A stretch of DNA of 64,000 nt from Actinomadura oligospora ATCC 43269 (GTDB lineage: Bacteria > Actinomycetota > Actinomycetes > Streptosporangiales > Streptosporangiaceae). The translations under genes and the position numbers were made by a program. The notes below the pieces were generated by a model. The model searched no databases. It had not been told where the DNA came from and saw only the letters and a program-made list of their open reading frames with translations. Below are positions 49,958-57,877 of the stretch, one piece after another (the stretch's first letter is position 1; every line of letters starts with the position of its first letter). The DNA lies in assembly GCF_000518265.1 (NCBI RefSeq), contig NZ_JADG01000020.1, forward strand, positions 106,312 through 170,311, given 5' to 3'.

Positions 49958-51145
49958 ATGACGGAGATCCATTTCCGGCGGCGTGGACGGGCGTTCTCCG
50001 CGGCGTTCGCGGCGTCCGCGGTGGCCCTTTCCGGCGTGGCGGGATGCAGCGACCCGGGGACGGCCATCGCGCGCATGACGGTCGGCGATCCGGGCCCCGA
50101 CCCGTACGCCCCGAGGGCCGGGACCGACCGGCGGCTCACCTCGGCGCGGGCGGGCGGCCCGGACCCCGGCGGGGCCCGTCCGGGCGACGCCCCCGGCCTG
50201 TACGGCGGGACGCGCCGGACGTCGCGCTGCGACGCGGAGCGCCTGGTCACGTTCCTGCGCGAGCACCCCGACCGGGCCGCCGCGTGGGCCTCGGTGCAGC
50301 ACATCAAGCCGTCCGCCATCGCCGCGTTCGTGGCCCAGCTGACCCCGGTGCACCTGCGCTCGGACACGCTGGTCACCAACCACGGGTTCCGCGCCGGGAG
50401 GGCGACCGGCTCGCCCGCCGTCCTGGAGGCCGGAATGGGCGTCCTGATCAATGAGTACGGCGTTCCCGTCGTAAAGTGCAATTGCGGCAATCCGCTGACT
50501 CCGCCAGATCGGAAACTCTCACTTCACGCTTCGCGCTATACCGGGCCGTCCTGGCCGGATTTCCATGCCGGAAAGGTGACGAGAATCCAGCCCGGCCGTG
50601 CGCCCGCGGAGGGATTCGTCCTTTCCGACCCGAACGGCCGGGGATCGTTCATCCGCCCGCGCGGCACGCAGGGCAACGTGGACGGCCCGCGCGTCCCCGA
50701 GCCCCCGGTCGCGACGTTCACGCCGCGGCCCGGCTCGCCACGGCCCCGCTCCGTCCAGAAGTCCCCCAGATCCACGTTCTCGACGGAGAGCCACTTCTCC
50801 CCGCAGCCCGCTCCCGCCCCGCCGACGCGCCCCTCGCCCGACCTGCCGACGCCCGGTCTCCCAGCACCCGGGACGCCCTCCGGCCACGGCCAGCCCAGCC
50901 CGCCCAAGACCGGCGAGCCGCCGTCGGGCCCGCCACCCGGCGGCGGGCCGGGCAGCGACCCGACCGGCCCCGATAGCCCCCTTCCGACGGGCGGCGAGAC
51001 CCCGCCGGGCCCGTCCCACGCCACTGCGACCGGGCCCACGGCCCGGACAGAACCGGCACAGCAGACGGAGAGCCCCACGGCGGACGCCCGGCTCCCCTCC
51101 TCCCCCTCGGGGAACGCCGATCCCGGCGGGCGGGTGCGTCCCTGA
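49958..51145 (+). CDS. DUF6777 lipoprotein with Pro-rich tail
   Basis: The 395-aa protein has a lipoprotein signal (RRRGRAFSAAFAASAVALSG, then VAGC lipobox, Cys29), so it is anchored outside the membrane. The DUF6777 domain covers about 80-225, with LYGGTRRTSRCDAERLVTFL, KPSAIAAFVAQLTPV and VVKCNCGNPLTPP; its Cys are probably disulfide-bonded. The last 150 residues are Pro/Gly/Ser-rich, a cell-wall-spanning linker. In related genomes this domain occurs beside or fused to Ser/Thr kinases, so it is probably the sensor for the kinase at 48551. ATG 49958 has a weak GAGGG upstream. Confidence 0.85.
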   Translation: MTEIHFRRRGRAFSAAFAASAVALSGVAGCSDPGTAIARMTVGDPGPDPYAPRAGTDRRLTSARAGGPDPGGARPGDAPGLYGGTRRTSRCDAERLVTFLREHPDRAAAWASVQHIKPSAIAAFVAQLTPVHLRSDTLVTNHGFRAGRATGSPAVLEAGMGVLINEYGVPVVKCNCGNPLTPPDRKLSLHASRYTGPSWPDFHAGKVTRIQPGRAPAEGFVLSDPNGRGSFIRPRGTQGNVDGPRVPEPPVATFTPRPGSPRPRSVQKSPRSTFSTESHFSPQPAPAPPTRPSPDLPTPGLPAPGTPSGHGQPSPPKTGEPPSGPPPGGGPGSDPTGPDSPLPTGGETPPGPSHATATGPTARTEPAQQTESPTADARLPSSPSGNADPGGRVRP

Positions 51146-51157
51146 TCGCCGATGCGC

Positions 51158-51190
51158 TATCTTTGTTCATATGAGCAGTGCTTCATATGA
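51158..51190 (+). promoter_or_regulatory. Leaderless promoter with two TTCATATGA operator half-sites
   Basis: TATCTT (51158-51163) lies 7 nt before ATG 51171. TTCATATGA occurs at 51167-51175 and 51182-51190, 15 bp apart; the start codon is inside the first copy. A metal-free ArsR dimer bound here would cover the transcription start. Confidence 0.65.
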
Positions 51191-51557
51191 TGAGCCCGCC
51201 GCCTGCGCCGTCCGCGTCGTCGACCCCGAGAAGGTCGCCTACGTCTCGGCGGCCATGCCGGACGCCGACGCGATCACCGAGCTGACGCAGGTGTTCGGGC
51301 TGCTGGCGGATCCGGGGCGGCTGCGCGTCATCACGGCGCTGCTCGAAGGGGGCGAGATGTGCGTCTGCGACATCGCCGCGGCGTGCGGTCACTCGGAGTC
51401 GGCCGTGTCGCACGCGCTGCGGCTGCTGCGCGCGAGCCGGGTCGTCCGGGTGCGGCGCGCGGGCCGGATGGCCTACTACCGGCTGGACGACTCGCACGTC
51501 CGCATGCTGCTGGACCTCGCCCTGACCCACGTCGGCCACACGGAGGGACGCGCATGA
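51171..51557 (+). CDS. ArsR/SmtB-family metal-sensing repressor
   Basis: The 128-aa winged-helix protein has the DNA-recognition region ESAVSHALRLLRASRVVRVRR, a CVC pair (Cys64, Cys66) in the ELCVCDL position of the alpha-3 metal site, and a C-terminal helix with His residues (SHVRMLLDLALTHVGH) like the alpha-5 zinc site of SmtB. Zn, Cd, Co or Ni are likely inducers. It sits in front of, and overlaps by 4 bp, a CDF cation exporter, so metal binding should derepress the pair. Leaderless start. Confidence 0.92.
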   Translation: MSSASYDEPAACAVRVVDPEKVAYVSAAMPDADAITELTQVFGLLADPGRLRVITALLEGGEMCVCDIAAACGHSESAVSHALRLLRASRVVRVRRAGRMAYYRLDDSHVRMLLDLALTHVGHTEGRA

Positions 51558-52624
51558 GCGGCGAGCACACCACCGGCGAGCGGCACGGGCCCCGCGCCCA
51601 TGATCGCGCCCATGATCGCGGGCATGGCCACGGCCAGGCGGCGGCGGGCGGCGGCGGTCACGGGCACGGCCACGGCGTGTCGGCCGGGGCGGACCGCAGG
51701 TACCTCATGGGCGCGCTGGCGCTGATCCTGGCGTTCATGGCGGGCGAGGTCCTGATCGGCCTGGTCGCCGAGTCCCTCGCCCTGCTGTCGGACGCGGCGC
51801 ACATGCTCACCGACGCGTTCGCGATCGTGCTGGCGCTGGTCGCGATGCGGATCGCGGCGCGCCCGCCGCGCGGCGGCTACACCTACGGGCTGCGCCGCGC
51901 CGAGATCCTGTCGGCGCAGCTCAACGGGCTGACGCTGATCCTGCTCGCGGCGTACTTCGTGTACGAGAGCGCGGTGCGGCTGGCCAACCCGCCCGAGGTC
52001 CAGGGCGCCCTGGTGTTCTGGACGTCGCTCGCCGGGATCGCGGTCAACGTCGCGGCGACCTGGCTGCTCAGCAAGGCGAACCGGTCCAGCCTGAACGTCG
52101 AGGGCGCGTTCCAGCACATCCTGAACGACCTGTACGCGTTCATCTCCACCACGATCGCGGGCGCGGTCGTCTGGCTGACCGGGTTCGCCCGCGCGGACGC
52201 GATCGCCTCGCTGGTCGTCGCCGCGCTGATGCTGAAGGCGGGCTGGAGCCTGCTGAAGGAGGCCGGGCGGGTGCTCATGGAGGCGGCCCCGGCGGGCCTG
52301 GACCCGACCGAGATCGGATCCAGGCTGGCGGAGCGTCCGTCCGTCCGCGAGGTGCACGACCTGCACGTCTGGGAGCTCAGCTCGGGCTACCCGGCCCTGT
52401 CGGCGCACGTCCTGGTGGACCGGGAGGGCGACTGCCACGGCGTCCGGCGCGATCTCCAGGAGCTGCTGCGCGACGACTATGGCGTCACCCACACCACGCT
52501 CGAGGTCGACCACGTCGACGACGAGTTCCACTGCGAGGACCCGCACGGCCCCCGGCACGTCCCGGACACCTCCCCCGAGCAGCCCGCGACCGCGAGCGGC
52601 GCCCAGCCGCCCTGCGGGCACTAG
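51554..52624 (+). CDS. CDF-family cation efflux transporter (CzcD/ZitB-like)
   Basis: The 356-aa membrane protein has a His-rich N-terminus (HGHGH repeats), six membrane helices, the transport-site motifs HMLTD in helix 2 and HILND in helix 5 (His/Asp pairs that favour zinc), and a C-terminal cytoplasmic metallochaperone-like domain (DLHVWELSSGYPALSAHV). It exports Zn, possibly Cd or Co, in exchange for protons. ATG 51554 overlaps the ArsR stop, so translation is coupled. Confidence 0.94.
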   Translation: MSGEHTTGERHGPRAHDRAHDRGHGHGQAAAGGGGHGHGHGVSAGADRRYLMGALALILAFMAGEVLIGLVAESLALLSDAAHMLTDAFAIVLALVAMRIAARPPRGGYTYGLRRAEILSAQLNGLTLILLAAYFVYESAVRLANPPEVQGALVFWTSLAGIAVNVAATWLLSKANRSSLNVEGAFQHILNDLYAFISTTIAGAVVWLTGFARADAIASLVVAALMLKAGWSLLKEAGRVLMEAAPAGLDPTEIGSRLAERPSVREVHDLHVWELSSGYPALSAHVLVDREGDCHGVRRDLQELLRDDYGVTHTTLEVDHVDDEFHCEDPHGPRHVPDTSPEQPATASGAQPPCGH

Positions 52625-52637
52625 AGCGCCCGGCCGG

Positions 52638-53525
52638 TCAGATACCGAGGAGTTTGGCGGCGCCGTCCCAGCAGACGGCGCGCAGCCACTCGTCGCCGAG
52701 ATCGAGCCGGACGAGCCCCTCGAGCTGGTGGGCGTAGGCGTAGGGGATGTTCGGGAAGTCCGTCCCGAACAGGATCCGCCCGGCCAGCCCGAGGTCGCGC
52801 AGGCGCGGGACCTCGGCGGCCGGGAACACCCCGAGTTCGCCGGTGAAGTCGACGAACGTCATGGTCGTGTCCAGGTGGACGTTCGGGAACCGGTCCGCGA
52901 GGTCGAAGAAGCCGGTGAACTCGGGCGCGCCGAGGTGGGCGACGATCGTCCGGAGGCCGGGGTGCCGCTCCAGGACGTCGCCGAACGGCCCGGGCCCGGT
53001 GAAGGGGTTCCCCACCGGTCCCGATCCCGCGTGGACGAGGGCGATCGCGCCGGAGTCGGCGAGCATGCCCCACACCTCGTCCAACTCGTCCACGCGCGGG
53101 TCGAAGCCGCCGACCTGCAGGTGCACCTTGAAGACCTTCGTCCCGGCGTCCAGGGCGCGCCGCACATAGGACGCCGCGGACGGCTCGGGATAGAACGTCC
53201 CGGTGGGCACGCACTCCGGCACGCGCGCCGCGAACTCGGACGCCCACGCGTTCAGCGCGTCGGCCATGCCCGGCTTGTGCGGGTAGAGCAGCGACGTGAA
53301 CGCCCGGACGCCTAGGGAGCGCAGGTGTTCGACCCGCTCGTCCTCCGGCCACTTGTAGCGGATCGGCCATTCGGTCCCGATCAGCGGCCCGGCCGCGTCG
53401 AAGTAGCGCCAGACGGCCTCGGTCAGGCGCGGCGGCATGAAGTGGACGTGGACGTCGATCAGTCCGGGCAGTCCGAGCTCCCGCCAGACCCCGGCGACCC
53501 ACGAATCCGAACGCGGTTCAGTCAT
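52638..53525 (-). CDS. Amidohydrolase family protein (amidohydrolase-2 type)
   Basis: The 295-aa TIM-barrel protein carries the metal-site signatures: DVHVHF near residue 24, Lys in KVFKVHLQVGG, His in LVHAGSG, His in VAHLGAPEF and Asp in FGTDFPN. Related enzymes are decarboxylases or hydrolases of the ACMSD group; the substrate is unknown. It lies 6 nt after the TAGGCT -10 box, so is probably leaderless. It ends convergent to the CDF exporter, 13 bp apart. Confidence 0.88.
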   Translation of the reverse strand: MTEPRSDSWVAGVWRELGLPGLIDVHVHFMPPRLTEAVWRYFDAAGPLIGTEWPIRYKWPEDERVEHLRSLGVRAFTSLLYPHKPGMADALNAWASEFAARVPECVPTGTFYPEPSAASYVRRALDAGTKVFKVHLQVGGFDPRVDELDEVWGMLADSGAIALVHAGSGPVGNPFTGPGPFGDVLERHPGLRTIVAHLGAPEFTGFFDLADRFPNVHLDTTMTFVDFTGELGVFPAAEVPRLRDLGLAGRILFGTDFPNIPYAYAHQLEGLVRLDLGDEWLRAVCWDGAAKLLGI

Positions 53526-53531
53526 GCGGCG

Positions 53532-53537
53532 AGCCTA
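53532..53537 (-). promoter_or_regulatory. -10 box TAGGCT, leaderless
   Basis: On the minus strand TAGGCT is followed by CGCCGC and the ATG at 53525 of the amidohydrolase. Confidence 0.5.
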
Positions 53538-53576
53538 GCCGGGCGGGGCGAGAACCCCGTGCTCAGGCTCACGGAG

Positions 53577-54614
53577 TCAGGTGATCTCCGCGACCAGCAG
53601 CGGCAGGGCGGCGCGCAGTTCGCGCTGCCAGTAGGCCCAGCCCTGCGTGCCCCGGTAGAAGTGCGTGGAGACCGGGATCCCGAGTTTCTTCAGCTTCCCG
53701 GCGAACTCGCCGCTGAGCAGGCGGGACAGGCCCTCCAGGACGTCCGGGCCAGGCGCGGGGAGCGGGTCGAACGGACCGGGCGCGCCGTCGCCGGACGCCA
53801 CGTGCAGCCGGACGCCCGCCAGCCGGTCGGCCAGGTCGTAGGGGTTGTGCTGGCGCCACACGATGCGCTGTTCGACCGGATCGCCCCAGACGTCCGTCCA
53901 GTCGGCGCCGCGCGATCCGATCGTGACGGCGAGTTCGACGAGATCGGACACGTCCAGGCCGCCCGGGTCGTTGTGGAGGGTGTGGAGCGGGCCGCTGAAG
54001 GACGCCGCGGCGCGGAAGAGTCCGCGATGCCGCGCGGCGTAGGCGAGCGCGCCCAGTCCGCCGTGCCCGGCGCCCGCGACCGCGCGGGCCGTCCCGGCCC
54101 CGTACCCGCGTTCGAGGATCTGCCGCAGCTCGGTCAGGTGGAAGGTCTCCCAGCTCGGCGGGCCGCCCGCGCCCCCGTTCCACCAGTCGGTGTGGAGGCC
54201 GCAGGCCCCGCCGTCCGGCATCACGACGAGCACGTCGAGATCGGCGGTGAGCTGCTCGACGTCGGTGTGGTCGGTCCAGGATCCGTGGTCGCCGCGCATG
54301 CCGTGCAGCAGCCACAGCACCGGCCAGGCGCGCGCCGAGCCGCGCCGCCAGCCGGGCGGCAGCAGCAGCCTGACGCGCGCGACGTCGGGAAGCACCGGCG
54401 ACCGGACGGCCAGGTCGAGCACCCTTTCGCCGCGCCGCCGCTCGCCCACCACGGTCGCGCCGTCGTCGGCCGCGGGCGCGGACGCGGGGGCGGGCCCACC
54501 AGGGGCGATGGACAGCGTCGAGGTCAGTGGCAGCAGCGATCTCGAGGTCACCGCGAGCCCCGCGAGGGCCGCACCGGTGACCAGTCCGGCCCCGAGCCAG
54601 CCACGCCGTCGCAT
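53577..54614 (-). CDS. Esterase-D/antigen 85-like alpha/beta-hydrolase fold protein with degenerate active site
   Basis: The 345-aa exported protein has an N-terminal hydrophobic segment (about 7-30), a Pro/Ala linker and an Ag85/FrmB-type alpha/beta-hydrolase domain (LLHGMRGDHGSW, HTDWWNGGAGG, WETFHLTEL). Where homologs have GxSxGG the protein reads AGAGHGG (180-186), with Gly183 in place of the nucleophilic Ser; where they have GTHSWxYW it reads GTQGWAYW, with Gln324 in place of the catalytic His. The Glu in VLEGLSRL may be kept. The fold looks intact, so this is probably a non-catalytic binding protein. It is divergent from the lipid kinase at 54705. Confidence 0.85.
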   Translation of the reverse strand: MRRRGWLGAGLVTGAALAGLAVTSRSLLPLTSTLSIAPGGPAPASAPAADDGATVVGERRRGERVLDLAVRSPVLPDVARVRLLLPPGWRRGSARAWPVLWLLHGMRGDHGSWTDHTDVEQLTADLDVLVVMPDGGACGLHTDWWNGGAGGPPSWETFHLTELRQILERGYGAGTARAVAGAGHGGLGALAYAARHRGLFRAAASFSGPLHTLHNDPGGLDVSDLVELAVTIGSRGADWTDVWGDPVEQRIVWRQHNPYDLADRLAGVRLHVASGDGAPGPFDPLPAPGPDVLEGLSRLLSGEFAGKLKKLGIPVSTHFYRGTQGWAYWQRELRAALPLLVAEIT

Positions 54615-54644
54615 GTTCCGCCCCGCTCAAAACCTTCTACCCTG

Positions 54645-54659
54645 GGGGACTTATTCCCC
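54645..54659. promoter_or_regulatory. 15-bp dyad between the esterase-fold and lipid-kinase genes
   Basis: GGGGA-CTTAT-TCCCC, followed 12 bp on by the palindrome GTTATAAC (54671-54678). Both lie in the 90-bp divergent spacer and are candidates for shared control. Confidence 0.4.
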
Positions 54660-54704
54660 GAGCCAAGGGTGTTATAACGCAGGGTAATCACGGAAAGGGT
54701 TGTT

Positions 54705-55676
54705 TTGCCGCGTTCGAAGGCCGAGTTGGAGACCGCGATCCGGGACGGGTCGGGGCGCGCCGTGCTGATCGTCAACGCCAGGTCCCGGCGCGGCCGCCGC
54801 CTGCACGACCGGGCGCGGACGCTGCTCTCGGACGCGGGCCTGGAGTTCGCCGAGGTCGTCCCGGTCACCGACCCCGCCGGGCTGCGGCCGGTGTTCCACC
54901 GCGTCCTCGCGGACGACCCCGACCTGGTCGTCGTCGGCGGCGGGGACGGCACGGTCGCCGAGGCCGTCCGGCACCTGACGCACCGGGACGCGGCGCTCGG
55001 CGTCCTGCCGCTCGGCACCACCAACAACTTCGCGCGCAGCCTCGAACTGCCCATGGACCTCGGCGGCGCGGTCGGCGTCCTCGCCTCGGGCAAGGTCGCG
55101 GACGTGGACGTCGGCTGGTTCGAGGGCACCGCCGACGCCTCGTCCGACGCCTCGTCCGATGGGCACGTGTTCGCGAACATGGTCAGCCTGGGCCTGTCGG
55201 TGGAGGTCGCGCGGCACGTCCCGCACGAACTGAAGCGGCTGCTGGGCCGCCCGGCCTACGCGCTGACGGCCGCGCGGCTGCTCCCCCGGCACCGGGCCTT
55301 CCGCGCCACGATCGAGATCGACGGCGAGACCACCGAGGTCGAGACGCACCAGCTGAACATCGCCAACGGCGCGCACCACAGCGGCCAGCGCATCGCCCGG
55401 GACGCGAGCCCCGACGACCGGCTCCTCGCGGTCTACCGGCTCGGCGACGGGCGGCGGCTGCGCCTCGCGTCCGCGACCGCCCGCCACGTCCTGACCGGGC
55501 CGTGGCGGACGCTGGAGGAGGACGCGTTCCTGACCACCCAGCACGTCCGGATCGCGACCGACCCGCCCCTGCCCGTGGACGTCGACGGCGAGATCCGCGC
55601 CCGGACGCCCGTCACGATCCGGCTGCTCGGCAACGCGCTGCGCGTGATCGTCCCGCAGTCCTTCGTCGACACCTAG
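54705..55676 (+). CDS. Diacylglycerol/lipid kinase family protein
   Basis: The 323-aa protein has the DAGK catalytic domain with VNARSRRG near the N-terminus, GGGDGTV at residues 78-84 and LGTTNNFARSL, and the YegS/DgkB-like C-terminal beta-sandwich. It would phosphorylate diacylglycerol or another lipid, returning it to phospholipid synthesis. The start is TTG 54705, supported by GGAAAGG 8 nt upstream. A short insertion DASSDASSD at about 145-153 looks like a duplicated linker. It is divergent from the esterase-fold protein. Confidence 0.9.
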   Translation: MPRSKAELETAIRDGSGRAVLIVNARSRRGRRLHDRARTLLSDAGLEFAEVVPVTDPAGLRPVFHRVLADDPDLVVVGGGDGTVAEAVRHLTHRDAALGVLPLGTTNNFARSLELPMDLGGAVGVLASGKVADVDVGWFEGTADASSDASSDGHVFANMVSLGLSVEVARHVPHELKRLLGRPAYALTAARLLPRHRAFRATIEIDGETTEVETHQLNIANGAHHSGQRIARDASPDDRLLAVYRLGDGRRLRLASATARHVLTGPWRTLEEDAFLTTQHVRIATDPPLPVDVDGEIRARTPVTIRLLGNALRVIVPQSFVDT

Positions 55677-55713
55677 AACCGTCCCCGCCGAGCAGAAGAA
55701 CAACGGCACGGGG

Positions 55714-56562
55714 TCACGAGCGGAGCGCGCGCAGATCCTCCTCGGCGAGCGTCAGCCCTCCGGCCGCCACGTTCTCCTCCAGGTGCGCGAGCGAGGACGT
55801 GCCCGGGATCGCGAGCGTCACCGGCGACAGCGCCAGCAGCCCGGCCAGCAGCACCTGCGCGGGCGAGGCATCACGCCGCGCGGCGACGGCCTTGAGGCGC
55901 GCGTCGTCCGGCACCCCGAATCCGCCGAGCGGGAAGTACGGCACGTAGGCGATGCCGTCGCGCTCACACGTCCGGAGCATCTCGACGTCGGCGGGCTGGG
56001 TGACGTCGAAACGGTTCTGCAGGGCCGCGACCGGCGCGATCGCGCTCGCCTCGGCGAGCTGCGCCGCGTCCACGTGGCTCACGCCGAGGTGCCGGATCAG
56101 GCCCTCCTCGCGCAGCGCGGCGAGCACCTCGAACCGCTCGGCGATCGACTCGCCGCCCGGAGCCTCGATCCCGCCGGGCCGCAGGTACACCAGGTCGAGC
56201 CGGTCCAGTCCGAGGTCGCGCAGGTTGCGCTCGACCTCGCCGCGCAGTTCGTCCGCCGCGAGCTGTCCGGTCGGCATCGGGGCGCCGGGCTCGCGGCGCG
56301 GCCCGACCTTGGTCGCGATGACCAGATCACCGGAGTAGGGGTGCAGTGCGTCCCGGATCATGCCGTTGGCGGTGAGGTCGCCGAAGAAGTAGAACGCGGC
56401 GGTGTCGATGTGGTTCACGCCGAGCTCCACCGCGCGGCGGAGCACGGCGAGACCGGTCTCGCGGTCGTTGGCGGGGCCTCCGCGCTCGCTCGCCGGAAGC
56501 CGCATGGCGCCGAAGCCCATTCGCCGAACGCGCAGGTCATCACCGATGTCGAAGGTCGTCAT
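55714..56562 (-). CDS. Aldo/keto reductase family oxidoreductase
   Basis: The 282-aa TIM-barrel protein has the catalytic Asp and Tyr in HIDTAAFY, the Lys in VIATKVG, and NADPH-site features near the C-terminus (IPGTSSLAHLEENV). The position usually occupied by the catalytic His (LLHxP) reads LVYLRPGG, with Arg, as in the E. coli YdbC-like subgroup. It would reduce a carbonyl with NADPH. ATG 56562 is preferred to 56625. It is divergent from an HTH regulator that may control it. Confidence 0.86.
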   Translation of the reverse strand: MTTFDIGDDLRVRRMGFGAMRLPASERGGPANDRETGLAVLRRAVELGVNHIDTAAFYFFGDLTANGMIRDALHPYSGDLVIATKVGPRREPGAPMPTGQLAADELRGEVERNLRDLGLDRLDLVYLRPGGIEAPGGESIAERFEVLAALREEGLIRHLGVSHVDAAQLAEASAIAPVAALQNRFDVTQPADVEMLRTCERDGIAYVPYFPLGGFGVPDDARLKAVAARRDASPAQVLLAGLLALSPVTLAIPGTSSLAHLEENVAAGGLTLAEEDLRALRS

Positions 56563-56603
56563 GGGAAAGAGCCTCGCGGCTCGCACGGGTTTCGGCGAGC
56601 CGC

Positions 56604-56619
56604 TGGCACCAAGCTGCCA
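56604..56619. promoter_or_regulatory. 16-bp inverted repeat in the reductase/regulator spacer
   Basis: TGGCA-CCAAGC-TGCCA lies 42 bp before the reductase ATG and 70 bp before the HTH gene. A further TGCCACTGGC occurs at about 56648. Possible operator. Confidence 0.4.
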
Positions 56620-56689
56620 AACCATCGTCCGGGCCTTGCCGGGACGGTGCCACTGGCGAGGTCCCGGACGCTGACCGACACTGGTGGTG

Positions 56690-57355
56690 ATGAGTACCGA
56701 CCTTGATCAGAACGTCGTCCTGCGCGGAGAGCGCGAGCTGGTGGAGCGCGCCGCGCCGCTGTTCGCGGGCGCGCGTGAGGAGTTCGTGTGCGCGGCGGCG
56801 CATCCGCGCACGTGGGCGCTGCCGGGCGCGCGCGAGCAGATCGTCGCCGCACGGCGCGAGCATCCCGGCGTCCGCGCGTACAAGCTGTACGGAAGCGAGG
56901 TGCTGGCGGACGACACGGCCGTCCGGCTGCTGACCGACATCGCCGGGCACGGCCCGCGGGTGCGGATCCTGGACGGCCCGATCCCGCACGAGACGATCGT
57001 CGTGGACCGCCGCGTCGCGGTGATCGCCGGGGAGGCGCGCGGCGGCGAACGCGAGTTCACGGTCGTCCGCACCCCGGCCGTCGTCGCGGGCATCCTCGCG
57101 CTGTACTGGACGACCTGGCACGCCGCCGTCGACCTCGCCGAGCGCACCGCCGCCGGGATCCCGGCGCTGGGTGAGCAGAGCCGCGAGATCCTCGCCCTGC
57201 TCGCGGACGGCATGAAGGACGAGGCGGCATGCCACCGGCTCGGCATCTCCCTGCGCACCTACCGCCGCCGGGTCGCCGAGCTGATGGAGCTGCTGGACGC
57301 CGACTCCCGCTTCCAGGCGGGCCTGCGCGCGCGCTCGCTCGGCCTCGTCCCGTAG
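56690..57355 (+). CDS. HTH regulator with phospholipase-D-like/TrmB-type N-domain and LuxR-like HTH
   Basis: The 221-aa protein has an N-terminal domain (about 1-145) of the kind found in TrmB-type and phospholipase-D-like ligand-binding regulators (ELVERAAPLFAGAREEFVCAA, IPHETIVVDRRVAVI), and a C-terminal LuxR-like helix-turn-helix (about 155-215: SREILALLADGMKDEAACHRL, RTYRRRVAELMELL). ATG 56690 follows in-frame GTGs at 56684 and 56687 that could also serve. It is divergent from the aldo/keto reductase and is its most likely regulator. Confidence 0.8.
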   Translation: MSTDLDQNVVLRGERELVERAAPLFAGAREEFVCAAAHPRTWALPGAREQIVAARREHPGVRAYKLYGSEVLADDTAVRLLTDIAGHGPRVRILDGPIPHETIVVDRRVAVIAGEARGGEREFTVVRTPAVVAGILALYWTTWHAAVDLAERTAAGIPALGEQSREILALLADGMKDEAACHRLGISLRTYRRRVAELMELLDADSRFQAGLRARSLGLVP

Positions 57356-57389
57356 CGCCCCCGCGGCGGCCCCCGCGTCCCGGTCCGGC

Positions 57390-57438
57390 TTGACACCGCT
57401 CGACCTCCGCCATTTAACTCTATAACTATGACTATAGA
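57390..57438 (+). promoter_or_regulatory. Leaderless promoter with operator over the start codon (GntR gene)
   Basis: TTGACA (57390-57395), an 18-bp spacer and TTAACT (57414-57419) place transcription at or next to ATG 57428. TCTATA (57419-57424) and TATAGA (57433-57438) form a dyad with an 8-bp spacer that contains the start codon. Typical of an autoregulated YtrA-type repressor. Confidence 0.7.
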
Positions 57439-57877
57439 TAAAGGGCCGTCGCCGATCGTGTTCCGGCTCGACCCCGGCTCGGGGGTGCCGACGTACCTCC
57501 AGCTCGTCCAGCAGGTGGAGCAGGCGCTCCGGCTCGGCCACCTGCAGCTGGGCGACCAGCTGCCGCGCGTCCGGGACGTCGTCGCCGGGCTCGCGATCAA
57601 CCCGAACACCGTCCTGAAGGCCTACCGCGAGCTCGAGCACCGTGGCCTGGTCGCCGGACGCCGCGGCCAGGGCACCTTCGTCGAGCGCACCCTCGACCGC
57701 GCCGGGCTCCGCGAGCAGGCCGACCTGCGCCGGTCCCTGAACGAGTGGATGCGCGCCGCGTCCGCCGCCGGGCTGGACGACGCGGGCATGTCCGCCCTGT
57801 TCACCGCGGCCCTCCAGGACCGGCACAAGGCCACCGAGCCCGAGGGCCGCGACGGGCGGGCGGAGGGCATCGCGTGA
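57428..57877 (+). CDS. GntR-family regulator, YtrA subgroup
   Basis: The 149-aa protein has the GntR winged helix (about 20-90: PTYLQLVQQVEQAL, LPRVRDVVAGLAINPNTVLKAYRELEHRGLV, GRRGQGTFV) and a short helical C-terminus of about 45 residues, the hallmark of YtrA regulators that control a following ABC transporter. A dyad overlaps its own start codon. The next gene starts inside its stop (GTGA), so the repressor and transporter are translated together. Inducers of such systems are often cell-wall antibiotics. Confidence 0.92.
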   Translation: MTIDKGPSPIVFRLDPGSGVPTYLQLVQQVEQALRLGHLQLGDQLPRVRDVVAGLAINPNTVLKAYRELEHRGLVAGRRGQGTFVERTLDRAGLREQADLRRSLNEWMRAASAAGLDDAGMSALFTAALQDRHKATEPEGRDGRAEGIA

